Source: Acidocella sp. KAb 2-4 (GTDB taxonomy: Bacteria > Pseudomonadota > Alphaproteobacteria > Acetobacterales > Acetobacteraceae). From it: 64,000 bases of DNA. The notes beneath the pieces are model-generated. The model searched no databases. It saw nothing but the letters and a program-made list of their open reading frames with translations, and was not told the DNA's origin. The translations under genes and the position numbers were made by a program. The stretch spans positions 248,001 through 312,000 of the forward strand of contig NZ_JAJDJU010000001.1 of NCBI RefSeq assembly GCF_020567705.1. The letters are read 5' to 3'. Shown piece after piece: positions 36,126 to 46,475 of this stretch (its first letter is position 1; each line of letters starts with the position of its first letter).

Positions 36126-36944
36126 TTAGCGCAGCAGCGCGTTAGCCAGAGCCTCCCAACTGGTGGCGTCGGGTGCCAGCAACAAGCCCCCGGTGATATG
36201 CGAAGGGCGATATTCCGTGCCGTCGAAATGCCGCGAATAACCGCCCGCCTCACGGTGCAGCAGCCAGCCCGCCGCATGGTCCCAGGGCAGCAGCTTGCGG
36301 AACATCTGCACATGGCAATGCCCGCCCGCCAGCATGCGGTATTGATGCGCGGCGCAGCGGTAATCCGTCACCGCCGCCAGCCGGTCCAGCCGGTGCAGCA
36401 CATGGCTGCGCAGCGGCTCCTCCATGTAGCGCCAGGACATCGAACCGAACATCTGCCCCACTGGCAGCGGCTCAGCCACGCGCAGCGGGCGGCGCGTGCC
36501 ATTCGCGGCCTCCAGCCAAGCGCCCTGCCCGGCCAGCGCCACGGCGCAATCATCGCTCACCGGGTCGAAGATGAACCCGGCCTTGACCTCATCTTCCTCG
36601 ACCAGCGCCGCCATCACCCCGAACAACGGCAGCTCGGCGGCGAAATTCGCGGTGCCGTCGATCGGGTCCACCACCCAGACGCGCCCCGGCTCGGCCAGGC
36701 GCTCGATCCGCGCCGTGCCTTGCGCCACCGCCTCCTCGCCGATCACGTCATCGCCGGGGAACAGCGCGCGCAGCCCCGCATACAGCGCCCGCTCGGCGGC
36801 CTCGTCGGCCACCGTCACCGGGTCCAGCGGGCCGGATTTGCTGCGTACGTCGCCGCCGCCGAGATGCTTGAAATAGGGCATGATCTCGGTGCGCGACACC
36901 TCACGCAGCAACGCGATCACTGCGCGCTGCTCGGCCGGGGTCAC
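36126..36944 (-). CDS. inositol monophosphatase family protein
   Basis: A 272-residue Mg-dependent, lithium-sensitive-type phosphatase. The metal ligands are in VIGEEAV (Glu70/71), DPIDGTANF (Asp93, Asp96) and PWDHAAG near residue 220. Substrates in the family include inositol phosphates, histidinol phosphate and PAP. The GTG at 36944 overlaps the hflX stop (GTGA) and matches the usual N-terminus; a longer in-frame reading would run through hflX. It belongs to the hfq-hflX unit. Confidence 0.87.
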   Translation of the reverse strand: MTPAEQRAVIALLREVSRTEIMPYFKHLGGGDVRSKSGPLDPVTVADEAAERALYAGLRALFPGDDVIGEEAVAQGTARIERLAEPGRVWVVDPIDGTANFAAELPLFGVMAALVEEDEVKAGFIFDPVSDDCAVALAGQGAWLEAANGTRRPLRVAEPLPVGQMFGSMSWRYMEEPLRSHVLHRLDRLAAVTDYRCAAHQYRMLAGGHCHVQMFRKLLPWDHAAGWLLHREAGGYSRHFDGTEYRPSHITGGLLLAPDATSWEALANALLR

Positions 36945-38233
36945 TGTGCCTCGAACCGCGCTTTGTCGGCGGCGGAAAGCCGCAGGCGCAGCCGCAGGCG
37001 CAGCCGCACGAATTCCTCGCCATCCTCGCGCTCCAGCACCTCGCCATGGCGGTAGAGCCAGGCCAGCTTCGCGCCATCGGCAACCGGGATGCGCAGTTCC
37101 ACGACCTCCAGCCGCGCGGCGAGGCGGGTGTCGATCTGCGCCAGCAGCCGGGGCAGCCCCTCGCCGGTCAGGGCCGAGACGGCGATGCCCTCGCCCTGCA
37201 CCACATGCGCCACCCCGCCCACGGCATCGGCCTTGTTCAGCACCTCCAGCGTACGTGAAGGCCAATCCTCGTCCAGCGCGCCATCCTTCACCATGCGCCC
37301 CAGCACGGCGCGCACATCCTCGGCCTGGGCCTCGGTGTCGGGGTTGGAAATATCGCGCACATGCAGCAGCAGATCGGCCTCCGCCACCTCTTCCAGCGTG
37401 GCGCGGAAGGCCGCGACCAGCTCGGTCGGCAGTTCGGAGATGAACCCCACCGTGTCGGAAAGGATGATATTGCGCCCCGAGGGTAGGGTGAGCCCGCGCA
37501 TGGTCGGGTCGAGCGTGGCGAAGAGCTGGTTCTCGGCCATCACCGCCGCCCCGGTAAGGGCGTTGAACAGCGTGGATTTGCCGGCATTGGTGTAGCCCAC
37601 CAGCGCCACGATCGGATACGGCACCTTCTTGCGCGCGCCGCGATGCAGCCCGCGCGTGCGGCGCACCTCCTCCAGCTCGGCTTTCAGCCGCACGATGCGG
37701 TCGCCGATCAGGCGGCGATCCGCCTCGATCTGCGTCTCGCCCGGCCCGCCCAGGAAGCCGAAACCGCCGCGCTGGCGCTCCAGATGGGTCCAGGAGCGCA
37801 CCAGCCGCGAGCGCTGATATTCGAGATGCGCCAGCTCCACCTGCAACGCGCCCTCGCGCGTGCGGGCGCGGGCGCCGAAGATATCCAGGATCAGCCCGGT
37901 GCGGTCGATCACCTTGGCGCCCCAGGCTTTCTCCAGGTTGCGCTGCTGCACCGGGGTCAGGGCCGCGTCCACCACCACCACATCCACGGCGGCGGCGCGC
38001 AGCGCGGTGGCGGCGATCTCCACCTGCCCCTTGCCCAGCAGCGTGGCCGGGGTGAGGGCGCGCAGCATGAAGATCTGTTCATGCACGATCACCAGCCCGA
38101 TGGAGGCGGCGAGCCCCACGGCTTCAGCCAGCCGGGCTTCGGCCGAGCGCAACGGATTCCCCGTGCGCGCGGCGTCCTTATCCCAGGGCAGGAGGATGGC
38201 CGCCCGGCTGGGCGGCGGCGCGGTCTCGATCAG
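36941..38233 (-). CDS. hflX: ribosome-associated GTPase HflX (start uncertain)
   Basis: A GTPase that splits stalled 70S ribosomes. The N-terminal nucleotide-binding domain is followed by the HflX helical segment [20 protein letters not shown] and the G domain with [17 protein letters not shown] and NKAD. The start is unclear. No ATG or GTG opens the frame; a TTG at 38152 would give 403 residues. However, family-like sequence ([11 protein letters not shown]) continues upstream to a CTG at 38233 that overlaps the hfq stop as CTGA, giving 430 residues. I use the CTG as the better fit. A 12-bp repeat near the end encodes an Arg-Leu run. Confidence 0.88.
   Translation of the reverse strand: MIETAPPPSRAAILLPWDKDAARTGNPLRSAEARLAEAVGLAASIGLVIVHEQIFMLRALTPATLLGKGQVEIAATALRAAAVDVVVVDAALTPVQQRNLEKAWGAKVIDRTGLILDIFGARARTREGALQVELAHLEYQRSRLVRSWTHLERQRGGFGFLGGPGETQIEADRRLIGDRIVRLKAELEEVRRTRGLHRGARKKVPYPIVALVGYTNAGKSTLFNALTGAAVMAENQLFATLDPTMRGLTLPSGRNIILSDTVGFISELPTELVAAFRATLEEVAEADLLLHVRDISNPDTEAQAEDVRAVLGRMVKDGALDEDWPSRTLEVLNKADAVGGVAHVVQGEGIAVSALTGEGLPRLLAQIDTRLAARLEVVELRIPVADGAKLAWLYRHGEVLEREDGEEFVRLRLRLRLRLSAADKARFEAQ
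36981..37008. repeat. 12-bp tandem repeat inside hflX
   Basis: The unit CGCAGGCGCAGC occurs twice without a gap and then starts a third time. On the coding strand it encodes an alternating Arg-Leu run (five pairs) close to the HflX C-terminus. The unit length is a multiple of three, so copy changes would not shift the frame. Confidence 0.8.
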
Positions 38234-38559
38234 CCTTCGGAATCCGGGTCGTATTGCGGTTCAGGAGCACGGTGCAGCTTCAGCGTGCTGCCGCCCTCGG
38301 CCGGCGCGGGCGCGGCGCCCTCGGCGCGGCTGGCGTCGAACAGCATGATCGGCGCGCCCGGCATCACGGTGCTGATGGCGTGCTTATATACGAGCTGGGT
38401 ATGCCCGTCGCGGCGCAGCAGCACCGAGAAATTGTCGAACCAGGTGATGACGCCCTGCAGTTTCACGCCGTTGACAAGAAACACCGTCACCGGCGTCTTG
38501 CTCTTACGAACGTGATTCAGGAATACATCCTGTACATTTTGTGATTTTTCGGTGGCCAC
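38230..38559 (-). CDS. hfq: RNA chaperone Hfq
   Basis: A 109-residue Sm-like protein that forms hexameric rings and brings small RNAs to their mRNA targets. The start [19 protein letters not shown] is typical. The Sm1 motif [19 protein letters not shown] is followed by the Sm2 region LVYKHAIST. An acidic, low-complexity tail of about 35 residues ends in DPDSEG. It is the first gene of an hfq-hflX-IMPase unit and has a clear promoter upstream. Confidence 0.97.
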   Translation of the reverse strand: MATEKSQNVQDVFLNHVRKSKTPVTVFLVNGVKLQGVITWFDNFSVLLRRDGHTQLVYKHAISTVMPGAPIMLFDASRAEGAAPAPAEGGSTLKLHRAPEPQYDPDSEG

Positions 38560-38664
38560 GGCGGAATCCTTATTTTTGTCGCCTGTTCCGGCGATGTCTG
38601 GTTGATCTAGTCTAAAAGCCTGAAGTTTCCGGCGGCTGCGTGGCGCGCGCCGCCGGTGTCCGCG

Positions 38665-38692
38665 ATTATATCGAAATTGTGCGCCGCGGCAA
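38665..38692 (-). promoter_or_regulatory. sigma70-type promoter of hfq
   Basis: On the minus strand TTGCCG (38692-38687) and TATAAT (38670-38665) are separated by 16 bases. The -10 hexamer is a perfect consensus in a GC-rich region. Transcription would start near 38658, leaving a leader of about 100 bases before the hfq ATG. Such a leader could hold regulatory sites, but no hairpin stands out. Confidence 0.65.
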
Positions 38693-38711
38693 CCACGTGC
38701 GCGCAGACCGG

Positions 38712-39707
38712 CTAGAACCGGGTGGAGATGGCCACCGAGCCATATTGGAAGGCCGGAGCCGAGTGCCGAAATTCCGGCGTTTCAATCGTCTCCACGGCGG
38801 AAATGCGCATACCCCCAAGGATGACCGCCGCACCGAATTCCAAATCCCCCTGCAGCGGAATGAGCGAGGTGCCGCGGCTGCTCGTGAAATCATTGCCCTG
38901 GATCAGCATGTCATGCGCCACCACGCGGCCCAGCACACCGCCAAACACATACCAGCTTAACGCCTGCGTCGGCGTATAGGCATCGGTGCCTGAGAGTTGC
39001 GGCTGGATCACCGCCGGGCCGAAATCGGCGTCCAGCCCCTGCCCAAAGCGCAGGATGCCGCCCGCCTGGGCATAAATCTCGGTATTGCCCACCTGCCCGG
39101 TCATCTGCGGCAGCACCTGCACATCCACCCCGCCGATCTGGCCGACATCCTCGCGCCAGATCCGTCCGCCATAGACATTGAGGGTCGGCTCGTTGCGCAG
39201 CTGATAGTGCCAGCCGCGGTTCGGGGTCTGGCCGATGATCTCATGGAAGCCGTTCTGCACCGACTGCCCCAGCGAATCCGGCCCGACCACGCCCAGCGCC
39301 ACGCCCGCCAGACTGCGCGTCTCCGTGGTGTCCTGAATCAGCCCGACACGCAGGCTGAGCTCACCGGCATAGGGCCGGTCCTTGGGGTTGGGGTTATAGA
39401 GCTGCGTGTTGGTGGGGGTGAAAATCACCTGCTGCAGGTCGATCTCCATGCGCTGCGTGCCTTCGCCAAAAAGCCGCCGCCCCAGCCCGGAGACAAAGCC
39501 CGGCACATCACCCGTGGGGGTGACATAGCCCAACCGCTCGCCGGAGGTGTAAAGCCTGTCGGTGCTGGGAATGGAGAGCGCATCATTCTCGAGTTGTATG
39601 GTCAGGATGCCAGCCGGGTCAGGCGGCGGCGTCGCGGCGCGGGCGGCGGGCGCCAGCAAAACCAGCGGGCTAAGGGCAATGAGCGATGAACGCAAAAAAG
39701 TTTTCAT
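38712..39707 (-). CDS. LpxR-like lipid A 3'-O-deacylase family (DUF2219) outer-membrane protein
   Basis: A 331-residue exported protein. A signal peptide covers residues 1-24 ([16 protein letters not shown]). The mature start [10 protein letters not shown] carries the Asn-Asp pair of the LpxR family, followed by [25 protein letters not shown] and [18 protein letters not shown], where the His is the candidate catalytic base. The C-terminus ends in Phe, as in outer-membrane beta-barrels. LpxR removes the 3' acyloxyacyl group of lipid A. ATG 39707 starts the signal peptide; the frame is open further upstream. Confidence 0.8.
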   Translation of the reverse strand: MKTFLRSSLIALSPLVLLAPAARAATPPPDPAGILTIQLENDALSIPSTDRLYTSGERLGYVTPTGDVPGFVSGLGRRLFGEGTQRMEIDLQQVIFTPTNTQLYNPNPKDRPYAGELSLRVGLIQDTTETRSLAGVALGVVGPDSLGQSVQNGFHEIIGQTPNRGWHYQLRNEPTLNVYGGRIWREDVGQIGGVDVQVLPQMTGQVGNTEIYAQAGGILRFGQGLDADFGPAVIQPQLSGTDAYTPTQALSWYVFGGVLGRVVAHDMLIQGNDFTSSRGTSLIPLQGDLEFGAAVILGGMRISAVETIETPEFRHSAPAFQYGSVAISTRF

Positions 39708-39772
39708 TAGGTCAGGCACCAGTGCATGGTGGAGGTGTGACCAAGTTGTAACCCATAGCCGCGAGAATGGAA

Positions 39773-40441
39773 CTACCGTTCTCGGCTCGTGCACAGCGCA
39801 AGATCGAGCAGACGCTCCAAAACCTCCGCCTCCTGCGCCCCGGCGATGGCGTGTTCGCCGTCGATCAGCAGACAGGGCACGCCATTAATTCCCAGCCTGT
39901 GCGCGTGGAGATTCTCGGCATGCACGGCATCCGCGCCCTCTTCGGTGGCGAGAAACGCCATCGCCGCGCCGGGGTCGGCGCCAAGCTGCGCCGCCAGTCC
40001 TGCAAGGACAGCATGGCTGCCAATATCCAGCCCCTCGACGAAATGCGCGGCGAAAATCCGCTCCACCAGCCGGTCCGCGACTCCGTGCCGCCCGGCCCAG
40101 CGCACGAGCCGGTGCGCATCCACCGAGCTTGGCGTGCGGCGGATGGCGGCGAAGTTGAAAGCAATTCCCTCCGCCGCGCCCAGCTCGGCGATCGAGGCAT
40201 AAAGCCGGCGCGCGCGGTCCTCGGCGCCGAATTTGCGGATCATGTAGTCAGCGCGCGGCATGCCGGTGCGCGGCATGTCCGGGTTGAGCAAAAACGGGCG
40301 CCAGCTGAGTTCGACATCGAGATCCTGCCGCCGTGCGAGCAGGAAGGACAGCCGCTTCACCCCCAGATAACACCAGGGGCAGACGAAATCGTACACGACC
40401 TCGACAACCAGCCGCGCCGGAAGGGGGGCGAGGATATTCAT
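39773..40441 (-). CDS. DsbA family (FrnE-like) oxidoreductase
   Basis: A 222-residue cytoplasmic thioredoxin-fold protein of the FrnE/2-hydroxychromene isomerase-like group. The redox site is CPWC at residues 21-24, after VVYDFV. The helical insert has FLLNPDMPRTG and RRTPSSVDAHRLVRWA. The cis-Pro loop is INGVPCLLIDG. No signal peptide is seen, so it would act as a cytoplasmic disulfide oxidoreductase. It is divergent from a small exported protein gene. Confidence 0.87.
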   Translation of the reverse strand: MNILAPLPARLVVEVVYDFVCPWCYLGVKRLSFLLARRQDLDVELSWRPFLLNPDMPRTGMPRADYMIRKFGAEDRARRLYASIAELGAAEGIAFNFAAIRRTPSSVDAHRLVRWAGRHGVADRLVERIFAAHFVEGLDIGSHAVLAGLAAQLGADPGAAMAFLATEEGADAVHAENLHAHRLGINGVPCLLIDGEHAIAGAQEAEVLERLLDLALCTSRER

Positions 40442-40554
40442 GACAGCGCAGTCTAGCCGATATGCCGCCCGGCGGCGAGAGAATTAACCCGCCGGCCTTG
40501 CCCCGGCGGCGGCGCGGCGCGATATGGCGGGGCGAAATCTCTGGAGACCCGCTC

Positions 40555-40860
40555 GTGACACGTCTTTCCGCCGCCCTGTTCGCCGCTCTGCTGCTGCCCG
40601 CCGGAACCGCCCTGGCCAGAGAATCGATGACCCCGCCGTCCTCGGGCATCACCGTGCATCTGTTCGGGCCGAACTCGGTGCTGAACAACGTCATCCCCGG
40701 CGGCGATGGCGGCAATGGCGGCGCCACCGCCAGCACCCCGGAAAACGGCGCCAGCGCCGCGCCGGATAACGGCTCCCTGCTGCATGAAATGTTCGTCACC
40801 GGCGACCCGAGCGTGCCCAGCAGCGCCCGACTCTCCAAGGGCAAGACCGGCGGGCAGTAA
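40555..40860 (+). CDS. small exported Gly/Ser-rich protein
   Basis: A 101-residue protein with a signal peptide (TRLSAALFAALLLPAGTALA). The mature part has VHLFGPNSVLNNVIPGG, then a Gly/Ala/Asn-rich low-complexity stretch, and a hydrophilic end. The GTG start follows CTGGAGAC at good spacing and fits the signal peptide; upstream in-frame codons are not family-like. I recognise no family. It is convergent with an EF-hand-like exported protein 17 bases away. Confidence 0.6.
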   Translation: MTRLSAALFAALLLPAGTALARESMTPPSSGITVHLFGPNSVLNNVIPGGDGGNGGATASTPENGASAAPDNGSLLHEMFVTGDPSVPSSARLSKGKTGGQ

Positions 40861-40877
40861 CACCCGCCGGCACCGGC

Positions 40878-41285
40878 TCAATCCAGCGCGCGCAATTCGT
40901 CGGCGCGCTGCTCCATGTGTTTGGCGACATCGTCCAGCCGCCAGGCCTCGATATCGTAGAACGTGACATAGCCGCGCTTCTTCACGTCGATCTCGCTGAA
41001 ATGATCCGCGATCGGCGTGAGCCCGCCGGCCTTGGCCTGGGCCAAGGTCAGATGCCCGTCATGCGTGGTGTTGGCGGCATAGAATTTCATCAGCATCTCA
41101 TCGGGGCCAAGGCCGCGATGGTGCCATTTACCACCCCCCGGCCCCCAGCCTCCGATCATGCCATCAGGCCCACCGAAATCGGGCGGGGTCGCTTGGGCGC
41201 TCTGCGGGGCGGCGGGCGCCGCGCTTTGCGCCAGGGCGAGGCCCGGCAGCAGCGCGATGCAGGAGGCAAGCAGAATACGGCGCAT
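40878..41285 (-). CDS. exported EF-hand-like protein
   Basis: A 135-residue periplasmic protein. A signal peptide (residues 1-19, LLASCIALLPGLALA) is followed by a Pro/Ala/Gly-rich linker and two EF-hand-like loops near residues 71-82 and 99-110. The loops read NTTHDGHLTLAQ and DVKKRGYVTFYD. Several calcium ligands (positions 1, 3, 5, 12) are not Asp or Glu, so calcium binding is doubtful. ATG 41285 is preceded by AGGAG. It lies downstream of the rpsD terminator. Confidence 0.7.
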   Translation of the reverse strand: MRRILLASCIALLPGLALAQSAAPAAPQSAQATPPDFGGPDGMIGGWGPGGGKWHHRGLGPDEMLMKFYAANTTHDGHLTLAQAKAGGLTPIADHFSEIDVKKRGYVTFYDIEAWRLDDVAKHMEQRADELRALD

Positions 41286-41365
41286 GGGGTGGTCTCCTTG
41301 TCGTGAACAAACGCCACCCTGATGCGCCCTGATTGTAACCAAGGTGTCTCCGCTCTGTGACAAAC

Positions 41366-41390
41366 AAAAAACGGCGCCCTGAGGCGCCGT
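41366..41390 (-). terminator. Rho-independent terminator of rpsD
   Basis: On the minus strand an 8-bp perfect stem (ACGGCGCC / GGCGCCGT) with a 4-base loop is followed by a run of six T (the plus strand shows A at 41366-41371). It begins 25 bases after the rpsD stop. Confidence 0.85.
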
Positions 41391-41414
41391 TTTCCGTAAT
41401 CCGTCTGGTTCCGC

Positions 41415-42029
41415 TTAGCGGGAGTAGAATTCCACCACCAGATGCGGCTCCATCTGCACCGGGTAGGGCACATCGGCCAGCTTCGGCGCGCGCAGGAACT
41501 TGCCCTTCATCGCGCGGTGATCGACCTCGACATATTCCGGCACGTCGCGCTCGGCGGACTGCGCGGCATCGAGCACCACGGCCAGCTGCTTCGACTTCTC
41601 GCGCACCTCGACCACATCCTCGTCCTTCACCTGGAAGGAGGGGATGTTCACCTTCTTGCCGTTCACCATCACGTGGCCATGGCTGACCAACTGGCGGGCG
41701 GCGAACGGGGTGATCGCGAATTTCAGGCGGTACACCACCGCGTCCAGACGGCGCTCGAGCAGCTCGATCAGGTTCTCCGAGGTGTCGCCCTTACGGCGCA
41801 CGGCTTCCTCGTAATATTTGTGGAACGCCTTTTCGGAGATGTTGCCGTAATAGCCCTTCAGCTTCTGCTTCGCCATCAGCTGCACGCCGAAATCCGACGG
41901 CTTCTTGCGGCGCTGGCCATGCTGGCCGGGGCCATATTCACGCTTGTTCACCGGGGACTTGGCGCGGCCCCACAGGTTAACGCCCAGACGGCGGTTGATC
42001 TTATACTTACTCTCGGTGCGCTTGGTCAC
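41415..42029 (-). CDS. rpsD: 30S ribosomal protein S4
   Basis: A 204-residue primary 16S rRNA-binding protein of the small subunit. The start [20 protein letters not shown] and [20 protein letters not shown] are typical, as is the S4 RNA-binding domain [20 protein letters not shown] followed by [21 protein letters not shown]. The GTG at 42029 matches the family start; the longer in-frame reading does not. It stands alone, with a strong terminator, away from the alpha operon, as in many Alphaproteobacteria. Confidence 0.97.
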   Translation of the reverse strand: MTKRTESKYKINRRLGVNLWGRAKSPVNKREYGPGQHGQRRKKPSDFGVQLMAKQKLKGYYGNISEKAFHKYYEEAVRRKGDTSENLIELLERRLDAVVYRLKFAITPFAARQLVSHGHVMVNGKKVNIPSFQVKDEDVVEVREKSKQLAVVLDAAQSAERDVPEYVEVDHRAMKGKFLRAPKLADVPYPVQMEPHLVVEFYSR

Positions 42030-42145
42030 GGCGCTGAAACCTTTCTTGTTAAAATTCCGCCAGTAGTCCCTCCCCTGCAAATGCAGAAAAGAGCGGGCGC
42101 GGGCGACCACCGCCCGTCCACGTTCCCGGCAACAACGCCGCCGCC

Positions 42146-45100
42146 TTAACCCCCGGCGGCCCGCCCGTCAACCGGCGGCCTCAGCCAACTGGGCGCAATC
42201 GCGGCCAAGGGCAGCGTAATGCACCGCCGCGCCCGGCCAAAGCGCAACTCCGCCCGCGCGCCCATCCAGGCGCCCGCATCCTGCGCGCCACGCGCCAGCC
42301 AGCCCTCGCCCAGCGCCGCGCCGGGCATTTCACCCAGGCACAGGCTGAGCTCGCGCCAATCCTCCGAGTCCGGGTCGGTCTCGGCCGGGGCGGCGGCGCC
42401 CGCCAACAGGGTGAGGCGCTCCACCGGCCGGGCGAATTCCAGCCGCGCCAGCCGCGCCGCGCCGGCGCGGGTGATCTCGGGCAGCAGCGTCTGCCCCTCG
42501 GCCACGGCCCGCAGCCGGGGCAGATAGGCCGGGCGGAACCCGGCCGCGAGCGCGACACCGTGCAGACGCTGCCGCGCCGCCGCCAGCCGCGCGCCCTTGG
42601 TGATGCTCGGCGCATAAGGCCGCGCCGCCGGGCTGCGCCGCCCCAGCTCATGATACAGCGCGCCGCGATTGCCCGCGCAAAAATAAGATTCGCAGCCCAG
42701 CCCCTCGGCCAGCAAGATGTCGTGCCGGTCCAGCTCGACATGAAAATATGTCGCCGCAGCCGCGCCGCGCTCGCGGCGGATCGTCGCACCGTTCACCAGA
42801 TGCGTGACCGGGATCAGCACCCCGTCCACATACACGCCATGCAGCGGCGAGAGGCGCAGCATCCGGCGCGGCAGCCCCGGCCCGAAGGCGCCAGGCATGA
42901 TCAACACCGGCAGTGCCGCGCGCGCCGGGTTGGGGCCGAAATCCAGCGTGCGCCAGCCGATCCAGCGCACCGGGCGGCGCTCGCCTGCCGCGGTGATCAG
43001 CGGGTCGCCGGGGCGCAAACTCTCCACCGGGCGGTAGCCATCGGGGCTGAGCAGCCGCGTGCCGCGCGCGAAGCAGGGCATCTCGCCACCCAGCGTGAGC
43101 AGTGAGCCGCCCGCCCCGTCCGCGACAACGGACATCGCAGGCTGGCCCGCCACCGTCTGCACCGCGAAGGCGGTAATCTCGGCGCCCAGCGTGTCGAACA
43201 CCCCAATCGTCCCGGCGCTGTAGGTGACGAGGCTGGGCGCCACGCCCACCAGATCCACCGCGTCGCCGCCCTCCATGTTGGCGATGCCCGAGAGCCCCGC
43301 CGCCACATCATCCACCACCAACTCGGCGCCTGTGCCCGCGAAACTCACCGCCGCGCCGCTCACCGCGCCGCTCAGCTCCAGCACCGCGCCCGCGCCTACC
43401 GCCAGCTTCCCGGCATTGTTCACCACCCCGGCCAGCACCAACCGCCCGCCCAGCGCCTCGATACTGCCGGTGTTGCCGATGCTGCCCGCCGCCAGAACGC
43501 CATAGCCGCTGAGCAGCCCGCCGCCCTCGGCGGCGCTGGCGGCGCTGATCTCGCCACCTTGCAGCGTCAGCGTCTCCGCGCTCAGGCTGCCCGCCACACT
43601 CACCTGCCCAGCCACGCTCATCACGCCGCCATTTTGCACCAGCATACCCGCGCGCAACCCGGCGCCGAGGCCGATTCCAATCGTTCCGCCCGCCTCCTCG
43701 GTCAGCGCGCCGCTCACCGCCATGCTGCCGGTGCCGCCCAGCGTCAGCGCGCCCGCGCCGTCGTAGGATGACGCTGTCAACGTCGCGGCATCGGCCAGGG
43801 TCATGCCGCCGGCATTGCTCACCGCGCCCAGCACCCCCGCCCCGCCGCCATAGGCCAGCAGCGTGCCCGCCGCGCCGATGGAAGCCGCGCCCAGTGTTGC
43901 CGCGCCGCCGATCTCGAACATGCCCGAGGCCAGCGCCAGCGAACCCGCCGCGCTGAACTCGCCGCTGATGACCGCCTGGCTGGCATTGGCCAGGGTGATA
44001 TTACCCGTGGAGGAAAACGCCGTGCCCAGCACCGCCAGCGACCCGCCGCTCAGCATGGCGTCGGCGCCCAGCGCCACCTCGGCCGCGGCGCCAAAAATCG
44101 CCTCGCCGCCGCCGTTCACCAGCAGCGCCGTGCCCGAATAGCCGCTGGCCTCCAGCAGACTATTGAACTCCACCGTGCCGGAGACCGACACCCCGCCCAG
44201 CGCGGCGGCGGCCGTGATCTCGGGCAGGCCGGTGCCGGGGCCGAACCCGGCCAGCTCGGCGGCGCTGAAGGCGGTGGCGGTGTAGCCGTTCACCGTGCCG
44301 GCGCTCAGCCCGGCGATGGCAATTTTCTCGTTGAGCCCGGCCAGCAGCCCGGTGCTGCCGGTGAAGCTCAGCGCGTCATTCACGCCAGTGCCGGTATAGC
44401 TCAGCCCCGCCAATTCGGCGTTCATCGCCTGCGCATTGGCCGCGCTCAGCGTGAGCGTCGCGGCCGGAGCCAGCGTGCCCAGGCTCAGCGTGCCATGCGC
44501 CACGGACACGGTGAGCGAGAGCGTCTGCGCCGCCGTGCCCGCGAGTTCGAGATCCAGCCCCGGCAGCGCCTGCGCCACGCCGGCGCTCGCCCCCAGCGCC
44601 GCGCCACTGCTGATGCTGGGCGCCGAGGGGCGCAGATAAATCACCGCGTCACCCCCGGCATCGAGCCCGGCGGCGGGCACATAGCCCGAGGGCAGCGCAG
44701 CATGGATGGTGTAGGACTGCGTGGTGCCCCCCGCATCCACGCCCGACACCGCGAAGGAGGACGCGCTTACATTATAGACGCTGAACCCGGTGAGGCCGGG
44801 GAAGATCAGCTCATCGCCCGGCGCGAAGCCGGTGATGGTGCCCGAGAAAAGCTGCGGCCCGGTGATGACGAACGCGCCCCCCGCCCCGCCCAGCGTGCCC
44901 GCATAGCCGCCGCTCACCGGCACCGCCCCGGCGCCGGGCAAAAAGTTGAGCGTCACATCGCTGGCGATGGTCAGCGGCGTGATGTTGAAAATGCCGTAGA
45001 GCGAGGCATCCTCGCCCAGCACCATCACGCCGCCCGGCGCCACATCCAGCGCCACCCCACCCGTGATCAGCCCGGCATTCACCCCCAGCGTCTCCCCGCC

Positions 45101-46348
45101 CAAGGCGAGCAGCGTGCCCGGCCCGGTGATCTCGGGCGCGGCGGAGAAATTGCCCACGGTGAGCGTGCCGCCGCCCTCCAGCACCGCCCCGGCGGCCAGC
45201 GACACCCCTAGCTCATAATCATTGCCCGCATTGCCATCCACGGTGAGCGACCCGGCGAAGTCGAGCAGCGCGCCCGCGCCGAGCGAAACCGGCCCGGCGA
45301 TGACACCGCCCGCGCTCAGCAACGTGCCGGTCCCGGTGAGGCTGGCGGCGCTGAGCGTGCCGAAATCCAGGCTGGTGCCACCCAGAGTGAGCGCGTTCTG
45401 CGCCACTTGCAGCGCGCCATCGGGCGCCACGAACACTCCCGCCCCGGCGCTGAGATTACCGAGCATGGCGGTGGTGCCACTCACACTCAGCACCGAAGCG
45501 AGCGTGGTGTCGCCCGTGACCAGCGTGTCCGCGCCCGTTGCGTAAGTGCCGCTGGCCCCCGGCGTGCCCACGGTGTTGAGGTAGATATTGCCATAAGTCG
45601 CCATGCGCGGCAGCACGCCGTTCAGGTTCCAGGCGGTGTAATCGAGATGCTGCCCGCCGCTCACCGTTGGCCCGGCGAATTCCAGCCCGGGGAGCAGCGT
45701 GTTCAGCGCGCCCAACTCGTCGGCGGTGCAGCTCAGCACGATGGTGCCCGTGCCCACACCCGCAGCGCTGACCCCGCTCATCCCGGTGAGCCCCGGCAGC
45801 AGCAGCACGCCCTCGGCCACCGCCAGGGTCACGGCCAGCGCCTCCTGCTTGCCTAGCCCCATCGCCGCCAGCCCCGCCGCCGATGGGTCGGCCAGCAGCA
45901 GATCGGGCAGCGTCGTCGGCGTGCCAGGATGCAGGGTGACGATCTTCGCCGGATTGACAAAAGCGGGGCCGGTGGCGGGCGCCACGCTCACCGCGATATC
46001 GGTCTGCGCGCTCAGCGCCGCCGGGTCGGTCGCGCTCAGGCGCAGCACATCGGCGCTGGTCCCGGCGGGCTCTGTCACCTCCAGGCTGGCCAACGCCGCG
46101 TTCACCTGCGCCGCGCTGCCGGTCAGCGTAATCAGATTGCCCGCGCCGGACACCACGGCGCCGGAGGCCGCGCCAACCGCCAGCACCGCGCCGCTATTGG
46201 CGGCCGAAACTTGCACCGTCAGCGTGCCGCCCGCCACCGGGTCGCTCACCATGATCGCGGGCGCCAGCGCCTCCAGCGAGGACAAGGTGGCGTTGCCCGC
46301 CAGCACCGTCAGTGTCGCGGGCGCGGAGATGTTCAGCCGGCTGGTCAC
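42146..46348 (-). CDS. large Hint-domain, cadherin/autotransporter-repeat-like adhesin
   Basis: A 1,400-residue protein. The first 250 residues have cadherin-like beta repeats. From about 270 to 1,070 are Ala/Gly/Leu-rich beta-helix-like repeats (patterns such as [33 protein letters not shown]). A Hint domain starts at Cys1092 ([20 protein letters not shown]), with the conserved His in [13 protein letters not shown] and the end block [20 protein letters not shown]. About 170 residues follow. No signal peptide is obvious, so export may use a type I system. The GTG start follows a 127-base A+T-rich divergent region. Confidence 0.82.
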   Translation of the reverse strand: MTSRLNISAPATLTVLAGNATLSSLEALAPAIMVSDPVAGGTLTVQVSAANSGAVLAVGAASGAVVSGAGNLITLTGSAAQVNAALASLEVTEPAGTSADVLRLSATDPAALSAQTDIAVSVAPATGPAFVNPAKIVTLHPGTPTTLPDLLLADPSAAGLAAMGLGKQEALAVTLAVAEGVLLLPGLTGMSGVSAAGVGTGTIVLSCTADELGALNTLLPGLEFAGPTVSGGQHLDYTAWNLNGVLPRMATYGNIYLNTVGTPGASGTYATGADTLVTGDTTLASVLSVSGTTAMLGNLSAGAGVFVAPDGALQVAQNALTLGGTSLDFGTLSAASLTGTGTLLSAGGVIAGPVSLGAGALLDFAGSLTVDGNAGNDYELGVSLAAGAVLEGGGTLTVGNFSAAPEITGPGTLLALGGETLGVNAGLITGGVALDVAPGGVMVLGEDASLYGIFNITPLTIASDVTLNFLPGAGAVPVSGGYAGTLGGAGGAFVITGPQLFSGTITGFAPGDELIFPGLTGFSVYNVSASSFAVSGVDAGGTTQSYTIHAALPSGYVPAAGLDAGGDAVIYLRPSAPSISSGAALGASAGVAQALPGLDLELAGTAAQTLSLTVSVAHGTLSLGTLAPAATLTLSAANAQAMNAELAGLSYTGTGVNDALSFTGSTGLLAGLNEKIAIAGLSAGTVNGYTATAFSAAELAGFGPGTGLPEITAAAALGGVSVSGTVEFNSLLEASGYSGTALLVNGGGEAIFGAAAEVALGADAMLSGGSLAVLGTAFSSTGNITLANASQAVISGEFSAAGSLALASGMFEIGGAATLGAASIGAAGTLLAYGGGAGVLGAVSNAGGMTLADAATLTASSYDGAGALTLGGTGSMAVSGALTEEAGGTIGIGLGAGLRAGMLVQNGGVMSVAGQVSVAGSLSAETLTLQGGEISAASAAEGGGLLSGYGVLAAGSIGNTGSIEALGGRLVLAGVVNNAGKLAVGAGAVLELSGAVSGAAVSFAGTGAELVVDDVAAGLSGIANMEGGDAVDLVGVAPSLVTYSAGTIGVFDTLGAEITAFAVQTVAGQPAMSVVADGAGGSLLTLGGEMPCFARGTRLLSPDGYRPVESLRPGDPLITAAGERRPVRWIGWRTLDFGPNPARAALPVLIMPGAFGPGLPRRMLRLSPLHGVYVDGVLIPVTHLVNGATIRRERGAAAATYFHVELDRHDILLAEGLGCESYFCAGNRGALYHELGRRSPAARPYAPSITKGARLAAARQRLHGVALAAGFRPAYLPRLRAVAEGQTLLPEITRAGAARLARLEFARPVERLTLLAGAAAPAETDPDSEDWRELSLCLGEMPGAALGEGWLARGAQDAGAWMGARAELRFGRARRCITLPLAAIAPSWLRPPVDGRAAGG

Positions 46349-46475
46349 GTCCGGACCCTATACAATCTCCGGAATTAATCAATGTTAATGTTCAACCAAT
46401 GGATGTATAGGCGATGCTAAAATTAACGCCGAAAAGGCATGGTCCTGCGTCGTTTCCACCCCCATACTGTTCCGC

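Noticed and set aside
38641-38960. A short plus-strand frame beginning [14 protein letters not shown] between hfq and the LpxR-like gene
   Set aside because: Most of it is antisense to the LpxR-like gene, and its start overlaps the hfq promoter. No ribosome-binding site or family is visible.
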